Source: Paraburkholderia sp.
Lineage (GTDB): Bacteria; Pseudomonadota; Gammaproteobacteria; Burkholderiales; Burkholderiaceae
Length of the DNA stretch: 38,256 nucleotides
Direction of reading: 5' to 3'
Assembly: GCF_026225065.1 (NCBI RefSeq)
Contig: NZ_JAMFSB010000355.1
Location: 1-38,256, forward strand
Below are positions 18,061 through 25,615 of this stretch, piece by piece. Positions within the stretch are counted from its first letter, which is position 1. Each line of letters starts with the position of its first letter. The translations under genes were made by a program, and so were the position numbers. The notes under the pieces are model-generated. The model was given only the letters and a program-made list of their open reading frames with translations. It was not told the origin of the DNA and did no database searches.

Positions 18061-19032
18061 ATGAAACCAGCCTACGAGCATGTCGAGTTCGGCGAGGACT
18101 GTTCACTGCGGGTTTACCATCGGCGCCTGCCGCGTATTCCGTTCGAGTGGCATCACCATCCGGAGTACGAACTCACGCTGACGATGAACAGTCATGGCAA
18201 GCGCTACATTGGCGACGCCGTTAGCGACTATGAGGCTGAGGATCTCGTCCTCGTGCCGCCGGATCTTCCGCACACCTGGTCATCGAACCGTTCGATCGAC
18301 TCATCTTCGCCGCAGGTCGCTATCGTCATCTGGTTCGACGGCGATTGGGCGCGGCGCATGGCAGATTGTTGCCGCGAATATGAACCGTTACGCAAGCTGT
18401 TGCGCAGAGCCGCGTGTGGGCTAGCCTTCGATCCCCCTGCTGGAAAAGCGATGCGTGAGCGCCTCGCGCAATTGCTATCGAGCGAGGCGCGCGAGCGCCT
18501 TGGCGCCGCCCTCGATATCATGTGCACACTCGCTGACGCCCCGGGCCAGCCGCTCGCCTCACCGAGTGCTTTCAATGAATCAAACGCCGGACCGTCTGGT
18601 CACGAGCCCGAACGGATTAACCGGGTTCTTTCGGTGATCGACGCGCGTTTTTCTGAACCGCTGCGACTCTCGGAGCTCTGTGAGGCCGCTAACCTGTCGG
18701 AACGAACGCTTACCCGTTATTTCGTTCAGCATATCGGTGAGAGTGTCGGTCGGTATATCGCCCGGGTTCGTATCGGGCACGCGTGCCGAATGCTGGTTGA
18801 CACTTCCCTGCCTGTTGCTGTCATCGCCGCCCGTTCGGGCTTCGCGAACATCGCCAATTTCAATCGGCAGTTCAGGGCTGCAAAGCAAACGACGCCGGCC
18901 GAGTATCGACGGCGGTTTGCGGCGGCGGCCTCTCCGGATAAAGATGCGGCGGCTCGCTTGACCGAACGGTCTCCTTCGCTTCAAAGGAAGCGCAAATCAA
19001 ACGCCGCGCGAAGCGACGAAGAGACTGCTTAG
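18061..19032 (+). CDS. AraC family transcriptional regulator
   Basis: A 323-residue regulator. The N-terminal cupin ligand domain carries FEWHHHPEYELTLTMNSHG and LVLVPPDLPHTWSSN. The C-terminal AraC/XylS DNA-binding domain (about 195-295) has two helix-turn-helix units, LRLSELCEAANLSERTLTRY and PVAVIAARSGFANIANFNRQ followed by TTPAEYRRR. The C-terminal ~30 residues are basic and low in complexity. It is transcribed divergently from the DUF1479 gene, and the shared 94-bp region (17967-18060), containing AT-rich GATACTATTC near the AraC side, should hold both promoters. Control of the DUF1479 gene, and perhaps of the PCMT-like gene behind it, is the natural hypothesis. The ligand is unknown. 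Confidence 0.9.
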   Translation: MKPAYEHVEFGEDCSLRVYHRRLPRIPFEWHHHPEYELTLTMNSHGKRYIGDAVSDYEAEDLVLVPPDLPHTWSSNRSIDSSSPQVAIVIWFDGDWARRMADCCREYEPLRKLLRRAACGLAFDPPAGKAMRERLAQLLSSEARERLGAALDIMCTLADAPGQPLASPSAFNESNAGPSGHEPERINRVLSVIDARFSEPLRLSELCEAANLSERTLTRYFVQHIGESVGRYIARVRIGHACRMLVDTSLPVAVIAARSGFANIANFNRQFRAAKQTTPAEYRRRFAAAASPDKDAAARLTERSPSLQRKRKSNAARSDEETA

Positions 19033-19082
19033 CAGTACTTTGCCTGGCACCAGCGGTCACTAGCGCGAGATCCGTCGGTCAG

Positions 19083-19103
19083 GGCGAGCAAATCAAGCTC
19101 GCC
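19083..19103. terminator. Hairpin between convergent araC-type and DUF2501 genes
   Basis: GGCGAGC (19083-19089) and GCTCGCC (19097-19103) form a 7-bp GC-rich stem with an AT loop in the 75-bp gap between converging genes. There is no good T tract, so bidirectional termination is plausible but unproven. Confidence 0.35.
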
Positions 19104-19107
19104 ATGC

Positions 19108-19584
19108 TTATAGCATCGACTTGCCCTGATCGAGAATCTTGTCGCAGATCTGCTTGGTGAGTTGCTGCTTGACGCCGTCGCCACCGAGGCTCAGCTTCTG
19201 GCCGCTACCCGAGTCCAGAATGCCGTTGGCGCCGTCGGTGTAGCCGCCATTGGAACTCGACGCGCCACCCGGCAGCTTGCTCATCAGCGAATCTTTTACC
19301 GACGACGCGCTGCTACCCCCCAGGTAGTTATTCTTGATGCAAAACTGCAGTACGCCGGCGACGTTGCTGCTGTTACTGGATGTCACCGACCCGCCCGACA
19401 ACGCGCTACCAAGGTCGCCGAGGCCCCCAGACGACGAGCCGCCGGTCAAACCGCCGAGACTCGGCGACGAACCGCTGTTCCCCTGATTTAGCAGGTTACC
19501 GAGCTGGGCGTGCACTGCGGACATTGGGATCGTCACGCCGATGAGCGCTGCCGCAACTACAACGTGGTGCATGCGTATTTTCAT
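19108..19584 (-). CDS. Exported DUF2501 (YjjA-like) protein
   Basis: A 158-residue secreted protein. Residues 1-26 are a clear Sec signal peptide (VVVAAALIGVTIPMSAVHA, cleavage near AHA-QL). The mature N-terminal part is rich in Gly/Ser/Asn (GGLTGGSSSGGLGDLGSALS). The C-terminal half carries the conserved DUF2501 segments FCIKNNYLGG and QLTKQICDKILDQGKSML, with two cysteines that may form a disulfide. The function is unknown. GGAGGGACC lies just before the ATG. It appears monocistronic, with the broken tetR gene upstream on the same strand. Confidence 0.85.
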   Translation of the reverse strand: MKIRMHHVVVAAALIGVTIPMSAVHAQLGNLLNQGNSGSSPSLGGLTGGSSSGGLGDLGSALSGGSVTSSNSSNVAGVLQFCIKNNYLGGSSASSVKDSLMSKLPGGASSSNGGYTDGANGILDSGSGQKLSLGGDGVKQQLTKQICDKILDQGKSML

Positions 19585-19847
19585 GGTCCCTCCAGAAGGT
19601 TGCCGTTTCCTGTCGTCAGCATCGCCGATGCTTCTTTAAGAATGCTATGTCGATTTGGAAATTTCGGGAAGTTTTTCGGAGCAAAACGCTCAATGCCGCC
19701 GCCACTTATCTGGGCCAGGCGCTGGCATCGGCGCATGCCATTTCCGACCAGGACTATAACAGCGCCATCGTGCAGTACAGCATCGACAAGCAGGCGAGCA
19801 ATGCTGTCACGAGCACGAGCGGCCTCGCGTCCGAAAGTCGCGGGGCT

Positions 19848-20193
19848 CAACAACAACGCCACAAGACTATCAGCCACTGCGTGTAGCCGATCCCATTCGT
19901 GGTAGACCCTTTCTATCACCGCGAGCCCACGTGTAAATGCGACGATCACCTGCGCCGCCTGCGTTGCAGACGTCCTGAGTTGCGTGCGAATCCTTTCGTT
20001 CGACAACGCGTTCGTTATCACCTCATCCAGATCGTCCAGCTGTGCGCGCAAACGCGTGGTACAGCGAACCACGCTGCACGTTGGCCGCATCGGCAAGATC
20101 GGCCATTGACGTCGCCTGCCAGCCCTTTTGCCAGAACACGTCCAGAACCTTATCCAAAACCGTTTCTTCGTCGAACTGTCGGACCATCGCCAT
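19848..20193 (-). pseudogene. TetR-type regulator, frameshifted and internally deleted
   Basis: From the ATG at 20191-20193 one frame gives a TetR N-terminal HTH (FDEETVLDKVLDVFWQKGW, TSMADLADAANVQRGSLYHAF), then breaks into ARTAGRSG and a stop at 20023. A second frame continues with a TetR C-terminal segment (TQAAQVIVAFTRGLAVIERV, WDRLHAVADSLVALLL). The two parts are joined around 20030-20070 in different frames, and about 80 residues of the middle ligand domain are missing. The gene is therefore dead or makes at most a DNA-binding fragment of about 57 residues. It sits divergent to the glutathione transferase operon, whose promoter carries TTGAC/GTCAA half-sites, so the intact ancestor probably repressed that operon. 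No functional regulator of this family remains in the window. Confidence 0.8.
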
Positions 20194-20228
20194 GAAAGAG
20201 TGCTTTTCTCAGCGTCCTTAAAAAATAA

Positions 20229-20257
20229 TTGACACATACGTCAACATTGACAATACT
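20229..20257 (+). promoter_or_regulatory. Promoter with overlapping TetR-like operator for the GST operon
   Basis: A -35-like TTGACA (20229-20234) and AATACT (20252-20257) are spaced 17 bp, about 55 bp before the first gst ATG. Between them lie alternating half-sites: TTGAC (20229), GTCAA (20240) and TTGAC (20247). These form two overlapping inverted repeats, TTGAC-6-GTCAA and GTCAA-2-TTGAC. This is a typical layout for repression by a TetR-type dimer, and the decayed tetR gene is transcribed away from it. Confidence 0.55.
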
Positions 20258-20311
20258 GACATCGTACCCGCTGAGAGATCTCTACGCGCCGTTGCGCACC
20301 ACGAGGAACAC

Positions 20312-21025
20312 ATGATCGACCTACATTACTGGACGACGCCGAACGGGCACAAGATCACGATCGCGCTTGAGGAACTAGGCGTGGAATATCGGATCTTGCC
20401 CGTCAATATCTCGGCTGGAGAGCAGTTCAGCCCCGAGTTCCTGCGCATCAGTCCGAACAACCGCATTCCAGCGATCGTCGATCACGACCCGCAAATGGGC
20501 GGTGATCCGCTGTCGGTATTTGAGTCTGGCGCCATCCTCGAATATCTGGCCGACAAGACAGGTCGACTGCTTCCTTCCGAGACCCGGGCGCGGTTCGAGA
20601 CGCTTCAGTGGCTCTACTGGCAGATGGCAGGGCTCGGGCCAATGGCCGGGCAGAACCATCACTTCACGCACTATGCGCCCGAACGCATCGCGTACGCGAC
20701 GCAGCGTTATCAGAAGGAAACTGGCCGGTTGTACCACGTACTTGACGAGCGGCTCCGGGATCGGGAATACATCACGGACGCGTTCTCGATTGCCGACATC
20801 GCGTGCTATCCATGGGTCCGGATGCATGCGCGTCAGGCACAGGACCTCGCGGATTTCCCGCAGGTGCACCGCTGGTTGGACTCGATGTCCAGACGACCCG
20901 CTGTCGTCAGCGCGTACCGGATCGCCGAGACCATCAATACGACGCCGACCGTGACGGAGAGCGCTCGCGAGCACCTGTTCGGGCAGCAGGAGAAAACGCC
21001 TCGTCGCGCGGGAGGATACGCATGA
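20312..21025 (+). CDS. Nu-class (YfcG-like) glutathione S-transferase
   Basis: A 237-residue GST that closely follows the E. coli YfcG pattern. It has a thioredoxin-like N-terminal domain with TTPNGHKITIALEELGVEYR, ISPNNRIPAIVDHDP and SVFESGAILEYLADKTGRLL. The helical domain has LQWLYWQMAGLGPMAGQNHH and FSIADIACYPWVRMHARQ. Nu-class enzymes bind two GSH or one GSSG, and act as disulfide-bond reductases, peroxidases or, in Novosphingobium, as the glutathione lyase of lignin beta-ether breakdown. TPNGHK is the family's usual glutathione-site motif. GAGGAA precedes the ATG. It is the first gene of an operon and overlaps the second GST gene by 4 nt (ATGA). The specific substrate is unknown. Confidence 0.9.
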   Translation: MIDLHYWTTPNGHKITIALEELGVEYRILPVNISAGEQFSPEFLRISPNNRIPAIVDHDPQMGGDPLSVFESGAILEYLADKTGRLLPSETRARFETLQWLYWQMAGLGPMAGQNHHFTHYAPERIAYATQRYQKETGRLYHVLDERLRDREYITDAFSIADIACYPWVRMHARQAQDLADFPQVHRWLDSMSRRPAVVSAYRIAETINTTPTVTESAREHLFGQQEKTPRRAGGYA

Positions 21026-21741
21026 GCGAACGAAGCCTGGTGCTGTTCGAGTTGGCCGGCGCGGATCAGTCCGTGCGTTTTAGCCCGCACTGCTGGAAGA
21101 CCAGAATGGCGCTCGCCCACAAAGGACTGACGGCACAGGGCGTGCCATGGCGATTCACGGATAAGGCAGAGATTGCATTCTCGGAGCAAACCTGCGTGCC
21201 CGTGCTGGTCGACGACGGCATCACCGTCAGCGATTCCTGGCGCATTGCGCACTACCTGGAAACGCACTTCCCGCAGGCGCCTTCGCTGGCAGGGGACAAC
21301 AGCGGCCTGGCAGCCTGCGCGTTCGCCAACCACTGGGCTGATGCAACACTGCTGCCAGCGCTGGCCCGCGTGCTCATTCCCGACGTCTTTCATGTACTGC
21401 ACCCGAAGGATCGCCAGTATTTCCGGGCGTCCCGCGAAGCACGTCTTGGGATGACGATTGAACAACTGCCGACATACAGGCAAGACTACCTGACCGAGTT
21501 AAAGCGCGTGCTCACTCCGTTGCGCGGCACGCTGAAGAGACAACTGTTCCTTGCCGGCCATGCGCCGAGCTATGCTGACTACTGCGTATTCGGCATGTTC
21601 ATGTGGAGTCGCTGCGTGAGCGACATCGCGATCGTGGAGCCGGACGATCCGATCCACGCGTGGCGCGAGCGATTGCTCGACCTCTTCGACGGCCTCGCGA
21701 GAAAAGCGCCCGTCCACCACTTAACGACCGGAGACCTTTAG
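21022..21741 (+). CDS. LigE-like (beta-etherase type) glutathione S-transferase
   Basis: A 239-residue GST whose N-terminal domain resembles the LigE group: RFSPHCWKTRMALAHKGL compares with the SPYVWRTKYALKHKGF type, and VPVLVDDGITVSDSWRIAHY gives the glutathione-binding VPV and DS elements. The C-terminal domain has FLAGHAPSYADYCVFGMFMW and an end block HAWRERLLDLFDGLAR, again LigE-like. LigE and LigF cleave beta-aryl ether bonds of lignin dimers with GSH, but many LigE-like proteins of Burkholderiales have no assigned substrate. The start is fixed by GGGAGG upstream. It overlaps the previous gene by 4 nt and the following gor by 1 nt, so coupled expression is very likely. Etherase activity is inferred from similarity only. 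Confidence 0.82.
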   Translation: MSERSLVLFELAGADQSVRFSPHCWKTRMALAHKGLTAQGVPWRFTDKAEIAFSEQTCVPVLVDDGITVSDSWRIAHYLETHFPQAPSLAGDNSGLAACAFANHWADATLLPALARVLIPDVFHVLHPKDRQYFRASREARLGMTIEQLPTYRQDYLTELKRVLTPLRGTLKRQLFLAGHAPSYADYCVFGMFMWSRCVSDIAIVEPDDPIHAWRERLLDLFDGLARKAPVHHLTTGDL

Positions 21742-23096
21742 TGTCCGGCTATGATTTTGATCTCCTTACCATCGGTGCCGGTTCTGGAGGAATTCGGGCA
21801 AGCCGCCGAGCGGCCGCCTTCGGGGCACGTGTTGCGGTCGCGGAACAACGCTTTCTGGGCGGCACCTGTGTGAACATTGGATGCATTCCAAAGAAACTAC
21901 TTTCGTACGCGGCGCATTTCAGAAAGGAGCTGGAAGAGTCACGCAGCTACGGCTGGTCGTTTGACCAGCCCGTGTTCGACTGGCGTACCTTGCTGGACGC
22001 AAAGAACCGGGAGATTGAACGTTTAAACGGCGTCTACCGCAATTTGCTCAATCAGTCCGGCGTCGAACTGATCTGGGGCACAGCGACGATTACCGGGCCG
22101 CACACCGTTGAAGTGGATGGCCGCACATTCACGTCGAAGTACATTCTGGTCGCGACGGGAAGCCATCCGACTGTGCCGGACATTGAAGGCGCGCAATATT
22201 GCATTACCTCTGACGATGCGTTCTATCTCGACACGCTGCCGGAGCGCGTCGTCGTCGTCGGGGGTGGCTATATTGCGGTTGAATTTGCATCCATATTCAA
22301 CGGTCTGGGTATCGACACGACATTGGTGTACCGAGGCGATCGCCTGCTCAAGAGTTTCGACGCGGACCTCGGCAATTTCCTTGCGGAACAGATGACAACG
22401 CAAGGCGTCCGCATCCGGTTCAACACGGAAATTCGCAAGATCGAGCGTGACGGTGCGACATTGAGTTGCGTGACCGGCGACGGCGAACGGTTGTCCTGTG
22501 ACACCGTCCTCCATGCAACCGGCCGGGTGCCGAATACAGCGCGCTTAGGTTTGGAGTCGATTGGCGTAGCGCTTGCGCCGAATGCAGCGATTGTCGTGGA
22601 CGGTGCCTTCCAGACTTCGCAACCGTCCATATACGCGGTTGGAGACGTCATTCATCGAATGCAACTGACACCGGTTGCATTGGCTGAAGGCATGCTGGTC
22701 GCGGATCGTCTTTTCAACGGCAGTACTGAACATATGGATTACAGCGGCGTCCCCACTGCGATTTTTAGTCACCCGAATGTCGCCACTGTTGGGCTAAGCG
22801 AGGAACAGGCGATCGAAAGTGGCTACAAGATCGACCTGTACCGTAGCATTTTCACCCCTCTCAAGCACACCGTTTCGTCATCCGGCGACAAGGTGTTGCT
22901 TAAGCTGATCGTGGACCGTGAAAGCGATCGCGTCCTCGGTGTTCATATGGTAGGCGACGACGCCGGTGAAATCCTTCAGGGGTTTGCCGTAGCGATCAGG
23001 TGCAAGGCGACGAAGGCGCAGCTTGACGCCACCGTGGGCATCCACCCCACCATCGCCGAAGAATTTGTCACGATGCGTGCCAAGGTTGGCGTTTGA
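21741..23096 (+). CDS. gor: Glutathione-disulfide reductase
   Basis: A 451-residue flavoprotein disulfide reductase that regenerates GSH from GSSG with NADPH. It has the FAD dinucleotide motif IGAGSGG (11-17), the redox-active pair in GGTCVNIGCIPKK (Cys43 and Cys48), the second nucleotide motif VVVVGGGYIAVEFASIF, the FAD segment SIYAVGDVI and the C-terminal catalytic HPTIAEEF (His about 435). Length is normal. Translation should start at the GTG at 21741, one base inside the stop of the previous GST gene, with GGAGA upstream; the longer open frame before it overlaps that gene. Its place at the end of the GST pair suggests dedicated GSH recycling for a pathway that consumes GSH and releases GSSG. 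Confidence 0.95.
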   Translation: MSGYDFDLLTIGAGSGGIRASRRAAAFGARVAVAEQRFLGGTCVNIGCIPKKLLSYAAHFRKELEESRSYGWSFDQPVFDWRTLLDAKNREIERLNGVYRNLLNQSGVELIWGTATITGPHTVEVDGRTFTSKYILVATGSHPTVPDIEGAQYCITSDDAFYLDTLPERVVVVGGGYIAVEFASIFNGLGIDTTLVYRGDRLLKSFDADLGNFLAEQMTTQGVRIRFNTEIRKIERDGATLSCVTGDGERLSCDTVLHATGRVPNTARLGLESIGVALAPNAAIVVDGAFQTSQPSIYAVGDVIHRMQLTPVALAEGMLVADRLFNGSTEHMDYSGVPTAIFSHPNVATVGLSEEQAIESGYKIDLYRSIFTPLKHTVSSSGDKVLLKLIVDRESDRVLGVHMVGDDAGEILQGFAVAIRCKATKAQLDATVGIHPTIAEEFVTMRAKVGV

Positions 23097-23177
23097 ATCG
23101 CTTTCGGATTGCGTCGGTCCGATAGGCACCGGGGCGAGAGCTTTTACAGCTGAATTTATTTATCTTAGGAGTGTGAC

Positions 23178-23615
23178 ATGCCGACTTACATCGTTTCAGC
23201 CGCTAGCGACTTCCTTTCCGAGCGCACCCGGCAATCCATCGCGGAAAAATTCACCCAGGATTATGCTGAGATTACGGGCGGACCGACCTTTCTGGTGCAA
23301 GTGATTTTTAATGCGATTCCCAAAGGAAGCCACTTCGTAGGCGGCAAGCTGCTTAACGCCGATCACATCTTCGTGCACGGATATACGCGCGAGGGGAAAA
23401 CGCCCGATCAGAAGGCCAGGATGCTCGAGAGCATCGTAGACACCATCGCACAAGCCGCGTCAGTGGCGAAACGGTCCGTCTGGGCGTATCTCAGCGAGTT
23501 GCCATACACGCGGTTGGTCGAGTACGGGCACGTCGCGCCCAAACCTGGACAAGACGGGGAATGGCTGGACACGTTGCCGGCTGAAGACGCCGCGTTTATC
23601 CGAAGCATCGCCTGA
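23178..23615 (+). CDS. cis-CaaD-like tautomerase superfamily protein
   Basis: A 145-residue protein starting MPTYIVSA; after Met removal the catalytic Pro1 is at the N-terminus. It follows cis-3-chloroacrylic acid dehalogenase closely: GGPTFLVQVIFNAIPKGS, HIFVHGYTREGK, SVWAYLSELPYTRLVEYGH and KPGQDGEWLDTL. Counting from Pro1, the positions equivalent to the cis-CaaD catalytic set are Tyr28 (His in cis-CaaD), Arg70, Lys73 (Arg in cis-CaaD), Tyr103 and Glu114. Four of six are thus kept and two replaced. It may be a hydratase, tautomerase or decarboxylase-like enzyme rather than a dehalogenase. AGGAG lies seven bases before the ATG. It starts 81 nt after gor on the same strand, so co-transcription is possible. 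Confidence 0.85.
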   Translation: MPTYIVSAASDFLSERTRQSIAEKFTQDYAEITGGPTFLVQVIFNAIPKGSHFVGGKLLNADHIFVHGYTREGKTPDQKARMLESIVDTIAQAASVAKRSVWAYLSELPYTRLVEYGHVAPKPGQDGEWLDTLPAEDAAFIRSIA

Positions 23616-23664
23616 ACCTGTTCGCCCGCTTCAGTCACCATAGCTGGAATCGAGAAGACCTCAC

Positions 23665-24351
23665 ATGCTTTCTTTCCGTTTCTGCGTTACCGCCGCCGCG
23701 GCCCTGCTCGTCATCGCACCAGCCTTCGGCGAGGCGGCGCCCTCCCGGATCCGCGGCACCATCACCGCTATTAATGACGGCAGCATGACAATCAAGGAGA
23801 AGGACGGCCACACGTTCGCGCTAAAGACCGGACAGTACACGACGTATGCCGACGTCATTCCAGCCAGCCTCGACGAGATCAAGGTCAACGACTTCGTCGG
23901 CTCCGCTGTCAAAGGGCCGCCGAGCTCGATGGTCGCGGTCGAACTCGCAATCATCCCCGACAGCATGCGTGCCGGACGCATTGGTTATTACGCATGGGAT
24001 CCGCTGCCCGACCCCACTGCCATGCAAACGACCGGCACTAGCGCGACCGGTGTGACGAACGGCCGGGTGTCGAACGTCTCGCCAGCAGCGCCTAAGCTCA
24101 CCGACACCAATATGACCAACGGCATCGTCTCCGCCGAGAACGGCAGCACGGCTGGTCGCACGCTCACGGTCACCTATGACGGCGGTAGCAAAAGCCTTCA
24201 CATCACCGTGCCGCCCAACGCGCCGATCGTACGCTACGTGCTGGCCGACCGCTCGGCGGCCTTCATAGGGTCTACGGTCTTTATCAAAACCAACCCGGAC
24301 GACCAGGCGCGGCTCGTCACCATCGGCAAGGGCGTCACGCCCCCGATGTGA
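23665..24351 (+). CDS. Exported protein of unknown function, DUF5666-like OB fold
   Basis: A 228-residue protein with a signal peptide (FCVTAAAALLVIAPAFGEAA). The mature N-terminal half reads as a small beta-barrel: SRIRGTITAINDGSMTIKEK, then HTFALKTGQYTTYADVIPAS and DEIKVNDFVGSAV, a pattern seen in DUF5666/OB-fold periplasmic proteins. A second beta-rich segment (RTLTVTYDGGSKSLHITVPP) follows a Thr/Asn/Ser-rich linker. No catalytic motif or cysteine pair was found. It begins 49 nt after the tautomerase and is followed by a strong hairpin. The family call is tentative. Confidence 0.6.
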   Translation: MLSFRFCVTAAAALLVIAPAFGEAAPSRIRGTITAINDGSMTIKEKDGHTFALKTGQYTTYADVIPASLDEIKVNDFVGSAVKGPPSSMVAVELAIIPDSMRAGRIGYYAWDPLPDPTAMQTTGTSATGVTNGRVSNVSPAAPKLTDTNMTNGIVSAENGSTAGRTLTVTYDGGSKSLHITVPPNAPIVRYVLADRSAAFIGSTVFIKTNPDDQARLVTIGKGVTPPM

Positions 24352-24423
24352 GCGCAGCGTCCCCAACGAGATTTCCGCAAACCACGTACACTCTTTCGCG
24401 GCCGCGGTAGCGCATCGATCCAG

Positions 24424-24447
24424 GTAGGGCAGCGCGTGCTGCCCTAC
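24424..24447 (+). terminator. Perfect 10-bp hairpin downstream of the exported-protein gene
   Basis: GTAGGGCAGC (24424-24433), loop GCGT, GCTGCCCTAC (24438-24447), followed by only TTT. It is a stable stem placed between the exported-protein gene and the SDR gene. It could end or reduce transcription from the GST operon side, though the short T tract makes it a weak intrinsic terminator. Confidence 0.55.
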
Positions 24448-24493
24448 TTTCGCCGCCACCGTGTGGAATCTCTTTCTTACGAAAATTTCAAGC

Positions 24494-25237
24494 ATGGGAA
24501 ACAATCAGCTTTCCAGCATCACTCTTCAAGGCAGCCGGATCGTCGTAGCCGGCGGTACATCAGGAATTGGTTTTGCCGTGGCCGAAGCTGCGGCGAAGTC
24601 CGGAGCCGAAGTCATCATCGCATCGAGCAAGCCGGAACGCGTCGCGGCTGCACTGGAGCGACTGCCTCAAGGTACACGCGGCGAGCCGCTCGACTTTTCC
24701 GATGAGGCGCAAGTAAGGGCGTTTTTTGCGCGCGTAGGCGCATTTGACCATCTTGTCTACACCGCTGGCGAAACGCTTCTCCTGCAAAATCTTGCTGATC
24801 TCAGCATTGAAGCCGCGCAGCGAGCTTTCGAGGTTCGCTACTGGGGCGCGCTCAAAGCCGTCAAATATGGGGCGCCGCTCATTCGAGCGGGTGGCTCCAT
24901 TACGCTTACAAGCGGAGTGGCATCGTCGCGTCCGCTGCCTGCCTGGACGATCCCGTCGAGCATCCTGGGTGCGATCGAGTCATTGACTCGTACATTGGCA
25001 GTCGAGCTTGCGCCTCTGCGTGTCAATGCCGTGGCGCCTGGCGTCTTGCGTACGGCGTTGTGGGACAACATGAGCGAAGCCGATCGCGAAGGTCTTTATG
25101 ACTATATCGCCGAAAAGATGCCGGTACGAAGGGTCGGAGAGGCAAGCGACGTTGCCCAAACGTATCTTTACCTGATGCAACAGGGCTTTAGCACGGGACA
25201 GGTCATCGTTGTCGATGGTGGCCATGTGCTGGTTTAA
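24494..25237 (+). CDS. Atypical short-chain dehydrogenase/reductase
   Basis: A 247-residue SDR with the nucleotide motif VVAGGTSGIGFAVAEAAA near the N-terminus, DHLVYTAGE in place of NNAG, the serine-bearing strand SITLTSGVASSRP and the tail TGQVIVVDGGHVLV. The usual YxxxK is absent: aligned on the following ALAVELAP-type helix, the Tyr position is Pro and the Lys position is Leu (IPSSILGAIESLTRTLAVEL). A similar SDR subgroup without Tyr-Lys exists in proteobacteria. Such a protein may bind a cofactor without classical carbonyl reduction, or use a different mechanism. The ATG at 24494 was chosen because it gives a normal SDR N-terminus; the in-frame start at 24461 adds 11 residues unlike the family. 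Confidence 0.82.
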   Translation: MGNNQLSSITLQGSRIVVAGGTSGIGFAVAEAAAKSGAEVIIASSKPERVAAALERLPQGTRGEPLDFSDEAQVRAFFARVGAFDHLVYTAGETLLLQNLADLSIEAAQRAFEVRYWGALKAVKYGAPLIRAGGSITLTSGVASSRPLPAWTIPSSILGAIESLTRTLAVELAPLRVNAVAPGVLRTALWDNMSEADREGLYDYIAEKMPVRRVGEASDVAQTYLYLMQQGFSTGQVIVVDGGHVLV

Positions 25238-25372
25238 CGGTCGATGCTTCCCGTGATTTCCGAGCCACCGAGCAGCGAGCAGTTGCAGCGGAATATCTGA
25301 ACCTGCCTGAGTGTTAACGCGTTGCTGGTTCGAGCCCGAACCGGCAATCAATCACTCAGGGGCGACTCTATT

Positions 25373-25615
25373 ATGAGTTCAGACGTAAAGCATACGTACG
25401 TATTGATTGCGGGGGCGTGGTGCGGTGGATGGGTTTGGCGCGATGTCATTCCTCGCTTGCGCAAGTTGGGACACGCGGTCACCGCACCGACGTTAACTGG
25501 CCTTGGCGAGCGCCGCCAAAGCGGCAGAGACGATACCGATCTTAGTACTCACATTGACGACGTCATTCTATTTCTTCCGTCAAAGCGACGGTACCTGGGA
25601 TGTATTCCTGCCTGA
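25373..25615 (+). pseudogene. Alpha/beta hydrolase, N-terminal fragment
   Basis: The 80-codon frame begins as a normal hydrolase of the salicylate/pheophorbide-esterase type: YVLIAGAWCGGWVWRDVIPR, RKLGHAVTAPTLTGLGERRQ, then DLSTHIDDVI. After about residue 65 homology stops and the frame ends in LFLPSKRRYLGCIPA. The nucleophile elbow (GHSYGG), the acid and the histidine are all missing, so it cannot be an active esterase. It lies 135 nt after the SDR gene. The loss may come from a deletion or insertion near 25565, where unrelated non-coding DNA begins. Confidence 0.7.

Noticed and set aside
20312..23096. Canonical lignin beta-etherase (lig) operon
   Set aside because: The GSTs resemble LigE and the Nu-class lyase, but no LigD-type SDR with Tyr-Lys or LigF/LigG set is present, so the name was not used for the genes.
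23178..23615. 4-oxalocrotonate tautomerase
   Set aside because: At 145 residues with cis-CaaD-like positions 70, 103 and 114 it is not the ~62-residue 4-OT type.
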